Shown: piece by piece, positions 43,236 to 51,724 of the stretch | How the letters are laid out: every line of letters starts with the position of its first letter | How positions within the stretch are numbered: the stretch's first letter is position 1 | Assembly (NCBI RefSeq): GCF_002909375.1 | Contig: NZ_PPXD01000026.1 | Span: 372,001 to 436,000, forward strand | From: Cryobacterium zongtaii | GTDB taxonomy: Bacteria > Actinomycetota > Actinomycetes > Actinomycetales > Microbacteriaceae | Direction of reading: 5' to 3' | DNA: 64,000 nt | The notes under the pieces: generated by a model | Databases searched by the model: none | Seen by the model: only the letters and a program-made list of their open reading frames with translations | Told to the model about the DNA's origin: nothing | Made by a program: the position numbers and the translations under genes

Positions 43236-43630
43236 ACTCGAAAGTCTTTCATGACCCGTTCCACAGCAGGTACGTCAGCGGGAGCCCATTCAAGCTGGTC
43301 CAGCTCGGTCGCCTGTACCCAGCGAATCTCTGAATGCTCGGTGAGGCGAGGTTCAGCCCCAACTAGCGAGCAGTAGTACGTGGTGAGAATTACGATCCCG
43401 AAGTCATACTCGTGCTCCGTGGTTTCGACGTGCTCGCCGATCTCTGCCGAGCAAAGCAACTCTTCGTCTAGCTCGCGGAGCAAAGCTTGCTCCGGCGACT
43501 CGTTCGGCTCGATCTTTCCCCCAGGGAATTCCCACATGCCAGGCAGCGACATTGTGGAGCTGCGACGTGCCGCAAGAATTGTCTGGCCCCGGGTGAGAAC
43601 AGCACCGACGACATTGATTCTCTTCTTCAC
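43232..43630 (-). CDS. NUDIX hydrolase (MutT/8-oxo-dGTP diphosphatase-like)
   Basis: A 132-residue NUDIX domain with a full Nudix box GKIEPNESPEQALLRELDEEL (residues about 36-56; G-x5-E-x7-RE-x2-EE). It follows the MutT start INVVGAVLTRGQTILAARRSS and GMWEFPGGK. The start is GTG at 43630. Four bases overlap the PLD-helicase gene. MutT-like enzymes clear oxidised or modified NTPs; in this setting it may instead act on nucleotides that control the helicase. Confidence 0.88.
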   Translation of the reverse strand: MKKRINVVGAVLTRGQTILAARRSSTMSLPGMWEFPGGKIEPNESPEQALLRELDEELLCSAEIGEHVETTEHEYDFGIVILTTYYCSLVGAEPRLTEHSEIRWVQATELDQLEWAPADVPAVERVMKDFRV

Positions 43631-43754
43631 AAGTGCACTCCGTTGCTTGGCCGTCGATGCGTATTGTCAGCTTAGCTAGCGACGTGCTGGAGGATGCTCA
43701 CCATTGCGCCCGATGGTCCCCTCCCCTATCAGCCGCCCGTATCGGAGCTGTCTC

Positions 43755-45530
43755 TTAGTTGTGCGGCATGAACTGCTGCAAGTGCACACGAAGAGCTGGA
43801 TCGCACACGTAGATGAAGGTGCCCCGGATGCCGCGCGTCAGCAGGACCGCGTAGATATTGGTGATGAAACGCAAAAGGTCTTCGTCGGTATAGACCTTGC
43901 CAAGGACCGCGTTGTTTTCCTTGCCCTTTTTGTCGAAGTACTGTGACCGATCGACGACAAGCCGCCCAGCGCCAGCGTCGTAGCTCAGGTCGGGGCCGAT
44001 GATGACCCCGGCGTAGTTGAGGTCGTACCCCTGCACGGTGTGGATAGACCCGACCTCTTCAAGCGATGTCGCAGAAGCAACCCAGTCAGTCTGCGTGCCA
44101 TTCCAACGAAGCTGAACGCCCGGAAGCTCGATGTCGTAGGCGCTTTTGTCGGTCTTGGTCGTCCATGCCCAGGCGAATCCGGCCAACAGCCGCGATAGTC
44201 CGACCTCGGCATCCAAGCGACGGATTTCTGCGTGCATGTCAGCGACGCTGTCGAACATGCGAAGGTCATATCCTTCAAACGTCTCAGGACGCATTGGTAC
44301 CGAGTCAGCCCCGACGTCGGGGCTGAGTATCCGCCGGACGTACCCCACGTAGTCCGCGCCGGCGCGCACCCGCATTTGGGTGGCGAGGGGGTAGTTGCGA
44401 TTGGCCGCGCGCGCACGTTCTACAAGCTGCGAGAGGACTTCGGGAGGAAGGTCCGCGGGCCGAACGCTCTGTGCGGCGTCAAGCAGGAGAATCTGGTGTG
44501 TGCTCTTGGCCCGGATCCAATCGAGCTGGGTCTTCGTTGTGTCATCGGTTCCGAACAGCTTCTCCGTGATCACCTGGAACTTCTTGTTTTGCACGCCTGA
44601 TGGCTGATTGGCTCTCTGGTTGAGACGATGCGATTCGTCGACAATCAGGAGATCAAAGTGCTCGTCCGACTCCCCCGCCTCGAACGCCGTCATCACCATG
44701 TCGGGCTTCAATCCAGGCGTCTTCTTGAACACCTTCTTGATCGAGTTCCGCAACGACTGTTGGGGAACCACAAGACCGATTCGGATTCCGGAAAGGCGTT
44801 TCTTGTATTCACCGCCGAAGAACTCGGAGAAGAGGGAATCGCTATCAAGATCTTCAGTCGGAACAGAATTGGCAATGTCCACGAGCAGCTTCAACATGTA
44901 AATGGCGACAACGGTCTTACCAGTGCCGGGTTCGCCCTGCACGACTGTAGTGCTCGTGGCACCAGAACCCAGGTCCTCGAATAGGCCCTCGAGGATGCCC
45001 TCAACCGCGACTGCCTGGTCCAAGGTCAGTGCTTTGAAGGGCGACAGCTTGAAGAGATCGCTGTTCTCAATCTCCGGGATACTCCGCGTGAAGACCCCAT
45101 CGCGCCTGAGCTGATCAAACACCTCCAGAAACGAGGCTTGATAGCGGTCTCGATCGAAGTAATCCGATTCGGTGATTCCATCGTTGCGATTCAGGACCCG
45201 GTACGAACCATCGCCGGCGAGCATCCTAATAAGGTACGACTCGAGGTCGAGGCAGACAGACTTGTTGAAGGACTCGTCGACGATGACCCTGACGGTACTG
45301 AGGTGTCTCTTGTCCGGGGCAACCAGATGCTGGCGCATCCGCGCCACGGCATTTCGGGACTCACCCACGTACACGTCGTTGAGTCGGCCGCCTCGCATGG
45401 TCGGGCGACTGGCAGTGACATCGTCCAGGACGTACACCACAGGCCAGTTTGTATTGCGGTGGTCGCCGGGGGCCCAAGTCGAGATTGAATCGCTAGTGAA
45501 CTTCAGATGCTCGATCTTAAAGGGCGTCAT
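43755..45530 (-). CDS. GIY-YIG nuclease fused to DUF2075 (Schlafen-like) helicase
   Basis: A 591-residue protein. The N-terminal GIY-YIG domain (about 30-115) has VVYVL (31-35), VYVGES (53-58), R61/R65 and E97 in the DLESYLIRML segment. The DUF2075 helicase (about 165-580) has Walker A GEPGTGKT (199-206), LIVDESHRL, LLLDAAQSV and a C-terminal TVQGYDLNYAGVIIG. The ATG lies 14 bases inside the MazG-like gene. DUF2075 proteins are related to the Schlafen group III helicase part. A nuclease plus helicase suggests degradation of foreign DNA. Confidence 0.85.
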   Translation of the reverse strand: MTPFKIEHLKFTSDSISTWAPGDHRNTNWPVVYVLDDVTASRPTMRGGRLNDVYVGESRNAVARMRQHLVAPDKRHLSTVRVIVDESFNKSVCLDLESYLIRMLAGDGSYRVLNRNDGITESDYFDRDRYQASFLEVFDQLRRDGVFTRSIPEIENSDLFKLSPFKALTLDQAVAVEGILEGLFEDLGSGATSTTVVQGEPGTGKTVVAIYMLKLLVDIANSVPTEDLDSDSLFSEFFGGEYKKRLSGIRIGLVVPQQSLRNSIKKVFKKTPGLKPDMVMTAFEAGESDEHFDLLIVDESHRLNQRANQPSGVQNKKFQVITEKLFGTDDTTKTQLDWIRAKSTHQILLLDAAQSVRPADLPPEVLSQLVERARAANRNYPLATQMRVRAGADYVGYVRRILSPDVGADSVPMRPETFEGYDLRMFDSVADMHAEIRRLDAEVGLSRLLAGFAWAWTTKTDKSAYDIELPGVQLRWNGTQTDWVASATSLEEVGSIHTVQGYDLNYAGVIIGPDLSYDAGAGRLVVDRSQYFDKKGKENNAVLGKVYTDEDLLRFITNIYAVLLTRGIRGTFIYVCDPALRVHLQQFMPHN

Positions 45531-45837
45531 ATTTGGTACTGCGCCCCCGAGCCTTGTCGGCAGGGTATTTCGCTCTCGTGGTCACGAGCTTGTCGCGAAC
45601 GATCTGATCAGGGTCTGCCCCGATGCGGTCGGCGAGCATGATGCAGTAGGTGAGGACATCGGCGAGTTCTTCGCGCACTCGATCCATGTCGGCGTCAGCG
45701 TTCCATTGGAAGCACTCGAGAAGCTCGCTTGCCTCAATGGAGATACTCTTTGCCAGGTTCTCTGGAGTGTGGAACTGCGCCCAATCGCGCTCCGCTACGA
45801 AAGCTGCGATCTCCTGCCGGATTGTCTGATCGACCAT
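45517..45837 (-). CDS. MazG-like nucleotide pyrophosphohydrolase
   Basis: A 106-residue all-helical MazG/RS21-C6-type domain. The metal-binding motif is visible as ISIEASELLECFQW (about 31-44) and REELADVLTYCIMLAD (about 55-70), the EExxE/ExxD arrangement. It hydrolyses (d)NTPs to monophosphates and pyrophosphate. It is the first gene of the minus-strand set and overlaps the GIY-YIG-helicase gene by 14 bases. The ATG at 45837 is the only plausible start. Confidence 0.88.
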   Translation of the reverse strand: MVDQTIRQEIAAFVAERDWAQFHTPENLAKSISIEASELLECFQWNADADMDRVREELADVLTYCIMLADRIGADPDQIVRDKLVTTRAKYPADKARGRSTKYDAL

Positions 45838-46019
45838 TCGGCCAACCTAGCAGTTGGTGCGTCAACGGATTCCGTCGACGGCTGAGAGACCACCGACCTC
45901 CGCTGCGTGCCTGGCTCTGAACGAGGAAGTGACGAGATCTGCTCACGGTGGACGCGATCCACACTACGACTAACAAAACGATGCACCCGCTTATTGCTCG
46001 AGTCCGCCAGACTGAGCCC

Positions 46020-47060
46020 ATGCCTCTGTACCGCTATTCAACTTCCAAGATCGAACCTCTAGTGCGTACGACTCTGGCGGCTGAGCACATACGAGAGCGC
46101 GACGACCTGCAGCGCCTTCTGATTGAGCGGATGAGCATCATCAGCGATGACCTTCTCGTCATCGCCGAGGAGTACAACTTGTTCAAGGACTCCCGCCGGC
46201 GGATTGACATTCTCGCCATCGATCGCACTGGCACCTTGGTCGTCATGGAGTTGAAGCGAACGGAAGATGGTGGGCATATGGAGCTCCAGGCGCTGCGCTA
46301 TGCAGCAATGGTCTCCACTGTGACCCTGGACCACCTGGTACAAACACTTGCTGATTCTCGCAACATCCCAGTAGCTGAGGCCAGGGATACCATCCTCAAC
46401 TGGCTAGATGAACCCATCGAAGAGCTGCCTAATCACGTTCGAATTGTCCTCGTTGCTGCGGACTTCAGCACCGAGATTACTAGCACCGTCCTATGGCTAA
46501 ACGAAAACTACAGCACAGACATCTCCTGCTTCCGCCTCGTCGCTTACCGACTGGATAAAGACGTGCTGCTCGATGTGCAGCAGATCATCCCCCTCCCCGA
46601 AGCAAAAGACTTCCAGATTCAGCAACGTCAGAAGGGGGCCGCGGTCACTGCCGGGATCTCTGCAGGGCGAGATTTCACGCGATACAACCTCCAGCTAGCA
46701 GGCACGATCTTCCCCAACCTGAGCAAGCAAGCCGCAGTCAAGCTCGCCCTGCAAAAGCTTCATGGCGCCGGCGTACACCTTCAAGAACTTCAGTCGGTCA
46801 CGCAGCCTGGGCGGTGGCTTGCTGTCCAGCCGGCCCCTGATGAATCAGTCGAAGCTGCATTCATTCGCGAACACCCAGCCCGCACACCCGCTCATCTCTG
46901 GTTCGACCTCGACATCATCGAAGATGGAATCACCTGGGTCACCCCCCGATTCGGCGGCACCAGTACCGAAGGGATGTTGGACGGCCTCGCGAAGGTGGCT
47001 GGAGCACATGCATCACTAACTTGGAGCCGGTTCGAGTCCGACGTGACGGTTCCGAACTGA
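46020..47060 (+). CDS. NucS/DUF91-like endonuclease
   Basis: A 346-residue protein. The N-terminal PD-(D/E)xK nuclease domain has the core RRIDILAIDRTGTLVVMELKR (D at about 63, E-x-K at 77-79). A Q-like helix ELQALRYAAMVST follows, then a second half (about 200-346) of unknown fold. The same core is found in NucS and in DUF91 proteins. The ATG at 46020 is chosen because the frame opened at 45948 has no similarity. It is divergent from the pyrophosphohydrolase-helicase set, so it may share its promoter region. Confidence 0.8.
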   Translation: MPLYRYSTSKIEPLVRTTLAAEHIRERDDLQRLLIERMSIISDDLLVIAEEYNLFKDSRRRIDILAIDRTGTLVVMELKRTEDGGHMELQALRYAAMVSTVTLDHLVQTLADSRNIPVAEARDTILNWLDEPIEELPNHVRIVLVAADFSTEITSTVLWLNENYSTDISCFRLVAYRLDKDVLLDVQQIIPLPEAKDFQIQQRQKGAAVTAGISAGRDFTRYNLQLAGTIFPNLSKQAAVKLALQKLHGAGVHLQELQSVTQPGRWLAVQPAPDESVEAAFIREHPARTPAHLWFDLDIIEDGITWVTPRFGGTSTEGMLDGLAKVAGAHASLTWSRFESDVTVPN

Positions 47061-47270
47061 GTGAACCGCTCTGACACGCGTCCGCTCATGTGGGCGGCAG
47101 GTGGGGAGCCGCGTTATTACCCTCCGTGTGAGAGACGCGTCAGCCCACTGACCCTGAGCCGGGCCGCTGCCTGTTCGATTGCCGCGGGAGCCCTCCCGCG
47201 AGACTTGACCCGGCGCCCGCGCAGGACCATGAAAAATGGAACTACCCCGGCCCTAAGAAGCACCCTACCG

Positions 47271-48164
47271 TCAGCCGATAAACCTGTTGCTCTTCCCGAG
47301 GTTGCACGACTCACAGAGCGTTTGCAGGTTCTCCGGCACGGTCAGGCCATCGCGGCTTACCGGCGTGATGTGGTCGATGTGCAAGACTGCCCCGTCTGCT
47401 GCCGAGGCGCCGCACATCCGGCATCGGTAGTCATCTCTTCGCAAGATCGTCACACGGAGACCTGAGGTCATCAGGCTTCGCTCCCGCTGACGCAGGGCAG
47501 CTGTCGTGGACTGTCGTGCACGAGACGCCTGCGCGGCGTCAAGGCCCTGCTGGAGCTGTTCGAAGTTCCAGTCCACGTGCCGTGAATACGAGTTCTGGCC
47601 CTTTGGGCTCGTGTACTTCACCGTTGTGGTGACCTTGGCTGTCGGAGTTGGATACGCCAGCTTGCGGCGATTGAAGTCCTTCTTTTCGATTGCAGCGAAT
47701 CTCGCGTCGCTGAGGCGGGGATGGCTGCTTCTGCCGAGCGAGCCAAATTCGATGGCTTCGACGTCGTGGTTGTACGTTCTGAAATGCCTCGTCGGCACCA
47801 ACCGCGTCTCGATCTCTTGCAGGTACCACAGCTCACTCTCGAGGACATTTACACTCATCCGTGAAGACAGATCGAAGCGATCAAATTTCGCCTTGGTGTT
47901 AACGGACACAGAGTACGAGTGGTGAATCGGCGCGGTGCTCGGCACGAGTGATTGAGATCGCAAGTTCAGCTCCTCGAGCCGCTTCAAGGCGTCGCTCGAA
48001 CCGCGCACGAGATGCCGCCGTCTAAGTGTCACCAGCGCCCAGACCAGGGCAACTGCGAGAACGATAATGACTGCGACGAATACGAACGTTAGTCCAGCCG
48101 TCAGGCTATCCGCAGGAACCGCGGGTTCTGATTCGTACGGGGGCAAATGGCCTAGAGTGCGCAA
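47271..48164 (-). CDS. membrane-anchored HNH endonuclease
   Basis: A 297-residue protein. One N-terminal membrane helix (about 22-48, AGLTFVFVAVIIVLAVALVWALV) is followed by a middle domain (about 80-225) of unknown fold. The C-terminal HNH nuclease (about 243-297) has the zinc Cys pair CRMCG, LHIDHITPVSRDG (the HNH His-His region) and LCESCNLGKSNR. It starts with TTG 48164, five to six bases after AAAGG. Tethering an HNH nuclease to the membrane suggests action on incoming DNA at the cell surface or as an abortive effector. Confidence 0.8.
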   Translation of the reverse strand: MRTLGHLPPYESEPAVPADSLTAGLTFVFVAVIIVLAVALVWALVTLRRRHLVRGSSDALKRLEELNLRSQSLVPSTAPIHHSYSVSVNTKAKFDRFDLSSRMSVNVLESELWYLQEIETRLVPTRHFRTYNHDVEAIEFGSLGRSSHPRLSDARFAAIEKKDFNRRKLAYPTPTAKVTTTVKYTSPKGQNSYSRHVDWNFEQLQQGLDAAQASRARQSTTAALRQRERSLMTSGLRVTILRRDDYRCRMCGASAADGAVLHIDHITPVSRDGLTVPENLQTLCESCNLGKSNRFIG

Positions 48165-48185
48165 GCGATACCTTTGCGGTCGAGA

Positions 48186-48629
48186 TTATGAATGGTCCCG
48201 CGCACGGGCCGCGAGTTCATGGGTCTCTGACAGGTCGGAAGGGCGCAGCACCCACAAGTTAGCAGCGCACGGCTGTCGGAAAACGATCATCCCCCAGTAG
48301 CTGGTGCCCCAGTTCGGGGCCTCGCGCTTCGACTGTGTGTGCCTCCAAAGACCGAGGCCGGCCATGAAGGAGGGGCTCTGGCATATTCTCCACTTGCCGA
48401 GCCTGTGCGCCAGGGCCAGCTGCGAGGTGGGCTGCTCGGTGGTGATCGCCACGAGCACCTGGTAGCTGCGGGGGCCGCCGGGCACATCGGCCACGGCGAC
48501 GCTGCCGGCCCGGGAGTAGCCCTGGTACATGGCGGTGAGGGACCAGCCCAGCTTTGTTTCGATGCCGTTGGAGGTCCAGTCGATCTCGGGGGCGGCATCC
48601 GGGGCCGGGGTGGGGTCTGGTGCGGGCAT
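48186..48629 (-). pseudogene. MarR regulator fragment joined to unrelated sequence
   Basis: ATG 48629 opens a MarR-type N-terminus: LGWSLTAMYQGYSRAGSVAVADVPGGPRSYQVLVAI and TSQLALAHRLG (residues about 27-80). Near 48390 the similarity stops within the DNA-binding region and the frame goes on as KWRICQSPSFMAGLGLWRHTQ. That part reads like real protein but is not MarR. The regulator has lost its recognition helix and wing. This point is the likely right edge of the island. Confidence 0.6.
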
Positions 48630-48698
48630 AGTCGGATCGCATCAGAGTGAGATCATCTTGCGATCGGATGGTTGTAGTCGAGCGCCGCGAGCTACCCG

Positions 48699-49400
48699 TC
48701 ACCTCGACCGCAGTAACCTCCCCAGGCGCGACGCGCCAACGCCGGTCGAGGTGCGGGTAGACGTCTTGAGCAGCACGAAGCCGACGACAGCGCTCCACAG
48801 CGTGAGGGTATCGAAGGCGACACGTTCAATAAGTCCCCGGCCCAACGCCTGGACAGACCCGCCACCGAGGACATCGACGAAGAGAACGAAGCCCAGAACG
48901 GACACGAGGAGGCTCCCGATCGTCAGGGCGGAGATCCAGTGCGCAGCAGAGTTGCCTCGGGAGGCGACAGCGAGCAGGATCATGCCGCCCCACTGAGTGA
49001 CGGCCTGAGCGAGGGCCACCACATTATGCGCTTCGGGATGGGTGTCCCAGGGGAACACACCAACCAGCATCACGAACACACCGCCCGCCGCGAGGAACGC
49101 CATGGCCACTCGCCCCGTGCGCAGCCGTGGCCAGGCCGACCAGAGCAGGAGTGAGCCGATCAGGAGCGTCGCTCCCACGACGATGAACGATCCGTTCACC
49201 AGCAGGTGCGCCGGAGAGCAGATGTAACGCTCCACGCGGGTACCGACATCGAAGGTGTCGCAGGTGGTGACGCCGAGATCGCTGATCAGGTTCGACGTCC
49301 ACGAGTACCGCTGCGGCCACTGCGCGGCCGCGATCAGCTGGGCCGGCACCGTCACGAGGCCAGCGATCCAGAGCAGTGCGCCCCATCGAAGTCGTGTCAT
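48699..49400 (-). CDS. DUF998 membrane protein
   Basis: A 233-residue protein with six membrane helices. It has the family pattern: a first helix ending QLIAAAQW, YSWTSNLISDLGVTTC, a helix-loop region with HLLVNGSFIVVGATLLIG, VFPWDTHPEAHN and LAVASRG. Members are of unknown function. It faces away from the 5'-truncated gene at 49376 and overlaps its first bases. Confidence 0.85.
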   Translation of the reverse strand: MTRLRWGALLWIAGLVTVPAQLIAAAQWPQRYSWTSNLISDLGVTTCDTFDVGTRVERYICSPAHLLVNGSFIVVGATLLIGSLLLWSAWPRLRTGRVAMAFLAAGGVFVMLVGVFPWDTHPEAHNVVALAQAVTQWGGMILLAVASRGNSAAHWISALTIGSLLVSVLGFVLFVDVLGGGSVQALGRGLIERVAFDTLTLWSAVVGFVLLKTSTRTSTGVGASRLGRLLRSR

Positions 49401-49969
49401 CCCACGACCCTACATTCACCCTGTATTGCCCCGAGGAGTACGAGCGGGATGCGCTGTACCTCTTCACCCCGGATGTGATGGCGCGCCTGATCGATCGAGT
49501 GCGCGGATTCGATGTGGAGATCATCGACGATTGGCTGTTGTTGGTCAGCAGCCGCGACGTGGTGACCCTCGACCCAGAATCTTGGCAGAAACTTTTCGAT
49601 GCAGTCGGCGCCCTGAGCGACAAGATCGACCGGTGGGAGCGCTGGCGCGACGACCGGCTGCCGACGGTGCCGCCGGTCACAACGGGCACGGGTGCCGGCA
49701 CGGCCGCGGTCGGGCTGACGCCTGCCCCGAGATCCGGTCGGGTGGCTAAGCGCGGCCGACGGCTACTGATGCGCCTGGGCGTGGGCGAGCGAATCGGGCT
49801 GCTCGCCTTCGCGCTGCTGATGGTCGGCGGTGAGATCTCGATGTTCCGCTCGGGCCCGCTGCTGCACGCCGGTATCGACCGGGGGTGGCGGTGGGCGCCG
49901 GCTATGAACCTCAGAGCGCCGGGCGGTGCTGGCGGAACTCCGACGGTGTCGCTCCGACCTGGCGCTTGA
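49376..49969 (+). pseudogene. DUF3137-like gene, 5' part missing
   Basis: The 197-codon frame begins inside the family core: FTLYCPEEYERDALYLFTPDVMARLIDRV and the following FDVEIIDDWLLLV correspond to the second half of DUF3137-type proteins. It then has a helix with LSDKIDRWERWRD and a C-terminal hydrophobic segment (about 140-160). The usual 100-150 N-terminal residues are absent, because the DUF998 gene occupies the upstream side. It converges on, and overlaps, the AraC gene at the 3' end. Probably a truncated gene. Confidence 0.45.
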
Positions 49970-50837
49970 AGGCGGTGCTGAAGGCATAGGCGTTGGTGTA
50001 GCCGACCTTGCGAGCGACTTCTGAGACGGTGTGTTCGGGGGAATGCAGCAAGTCGCCCGCGAGGGTGAGGCGCCAGCGGGTGAGATAGCTCATCGGCGGT
50101 TCGCCAACACCGGTCCTGAACCGGGCGGCAAGCGAGGCCCGTGAGGTGTTGACCCGACGGGCAAGGGTCTCCACTGTCCACGGAGCTGCGGGTTCGGCAT
50201 GCAAACACTCGAGAGCCTGCCCCACCACAGGGTCGGAGCAGGTAAGCCAGGTTGCCTCTCTCGCGCGGTCGGGATCGTTGACCCAACTCCGGATCGTACT
50301 GATCACCAGCACGTCCAGGAGCCGGTCCACGACGACCTGGGCTGCCGGATCATCGTTCGCGATCTCGCGTTCGAGCAGACCCACGAGCGAGCCGTCGGCA
50401 CGGTCGTTCGGCACGATGGCGAGTCGAGGCAGGGCGCGGGAGACGAGGCCGCCGGCCTCAGTGGTTCGTTCGTATGTGCCGACCAGAACCGAGGTCTCGC
50501 CAGGGAACGCATTGCCCCAGCGCCGGATGCCGTGTCGCAGCTCATCCCGCAGATCGCGGCCATCCAGGGTGGTGCAGACCTGGCCGGGACCGATCTCGAT
50601 CGACGGCGGGCTGGCGGAGGCATCCGTCACGGTATAGGGCTCGGGGCCACGAATCAGAGCAACGTCACCGGCCAGGAGCAGCACTCCGTCCACGCGGGCC
50701 TGCCCTCGGGTCACGGCGAGCACAGTGAGGGCGGCGTTGTCTCGAACGCAGATGCCCCACGGGGCGCTCATGTGCATGGCGAGAGCAAAAGCGCCGGTTG
50801 CACGAGGCCCGTCCAGGAAATGTGTCAACGGATCCAT
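49911..50837 (-). CDS. AraC family transcriptional regulator
   Basis: A 308-residue protein. The cupin_6-type N-terminal ligand domain (about 10-190, PWGICVRDNAALTVLAVTRGQA) precedes two AraC HTH motifs at the C-terminus (WTVETLARRVNTSRASLAARFRTGVGEPPMSYL and HTVSEVARKVGYTNAYAFSTAFKRQVGATPSEFR). It starts six bases after a TAGTCT box and is probably leaderless. It is divergent from the NmrA-type oxidoreductase pair, which it likely activates. Confidence 0.9.
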   Translation of the reverse strand: MDPLTHFLDGPRATGAFALAMHMSAPWGICVRDNAALTVLAVTRGQARVDGVLLLAGDVALIRGPEPYTVTDASASPPSIEIGPGQVCTTLDGRDLRDELRHGIRRWGNAFPGETSVLVGTYERTTEAGGLVSRALPRLAIVPNDRADGSLVGLLEREIANDDPAAQVVVDRLLDVLVISTIRSWVNDPDRAREATWLTCSDPVVGQALECLHAEPAAPWTVETLARRVNTSRASLAARFRTGVGEPPMSYLTRWRLTLAGDLLHSPEHTVSEVARKVGYTNAYAFSTAFKRQVGATPSEFRQHRPAL

Positions 50838-50843
50838 CCCACT

Positions 50844-50849
50844 AGACTA
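50844..50849 (-). promoter_or_regulatory. -10 element of leaderless promoter (AraC gene)
   Basis: Minus-strand TAGTCT followed by AGTGGG and the ATG at 50837. Confidence 0.45.
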
Positions 50850-50917
50850 GACGCTGACAAAGGGTTTGTGCAGTGTGACCCATTCCGCGTCCAAGCCGAT
50901 GCCAGTGTACTGAAGCC

Positions 50918-51724
50918 ATGACTACTCTCATCCTCGGTGGTGCCGGACGATCCGGCACGCGCATCCTCGACCGTTTCGCCGCCTCCGGGTTGCCGGCGCG
51001 GCCCGCATCCCGCCGCACCGGCTTCGACTGGGAAGACCGCGAGACCTGGGCTTCCGCTCTCCGCGGCGCCTCGGCGGCGTACGTCTGCTTCACCCCCGAC
51101 CTCGCCTTCCCGGGCACGCCCGACAAGATGGCCGCACTGGGCGTACTGGCCGCTCAACACGGGCTCGAGCGGCTCGTGCTGCTCTCGGGTCGCGGCGAGG
51201 AGGGCGCAAGATTGAGCGAGGCGGCCCTGCGCAGCGGTGGGGTTCCGACCACGGTCTTGCGCTGTTCCTGGTTTCAACAGAATTTCTCCGAGCACTTTCT
51301 CGCCGGTCCGGTTCGTCGCGGTCGACTGCGCCTTCCGGCACCCGACGTGCCCGAAGCCTTCGTCGATCTCGGCGACGTCGCGGATGCCGCTGTTCTGGCC
51401 CTCACCCGACCGGACCCGCTCGACGCCACGTACGAGTTGTCCGGGCCAGAGCTGCTGACCTTCGCGCAGGTGGCCGAGGTTCTTACCGACGCCTGTGCGC
51501 GGCGGATCGTGTTCGAATCGGTCGCCGTTCCGACATTCGTTGACGACCTCGCCGCAGACGGAGTGCCCGCCGAGGACGCCACACCCCTCGCGCACCTCTT
51601 CACCGACATTCTGGATGGTCGTAACGCCTCGCTCGCGCACGGCATCCAGGCCCTGCTGGGGCGCCAACCGTCCTCGCTGAAGGCCTACGCGGGGCGCACC
51701 GCCGCGTCTGGAGTCTGGTCGTGA
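50918..51724 (+). CDS. NmrA-like NAD(P)-binding protein
   Basis: A 268-residue atypical short-chain dehydrogenase: the nucleotide-binding start TTLILGGAGRSGTRILDRFAASG (GGxGxxG at about 7-12), a sequence LVLLSGRGEEGAR and WFQQNFSEHFL in place of the SDR Tyr-Lys pair, and VDLGDVADAAVLALT. Such proteins act as redox sensors or reduce quinones. Its stop overlaps the start of the DUF1772 gene by four bases (GTGA). Likely controlled by the divergent AraC protein. Confidence 0.85.
   Translation: MTTLILGGAGRSGTRILDRFAASGLPARPASRRTGFDWEDRETWASALRGASAAYVCFTPDLAFPGTPDKMAALGVLAAQHGLERLVLLSGRGEEGARLSEAALRSGGVPTTVLRCSWFQQNFSEHFLAGPVRRGRLRLPAPDVPEAFVDLGDVADAAVLALTRPDPLDATYELSGPELLTFAQVAEVLTDACARRIVFESVAVPTFVDDLAADGVPAEDATPLAHLFTDILDGRNASLAHGIQALLGRQPSSLKAYAGRTAASGVWS

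Noticed and set aside
33767-48630. Prophage or integrative element
   Set aside because: No integrase, structural phage gene, conjugation gene, or att-like repeat at the edges was found.
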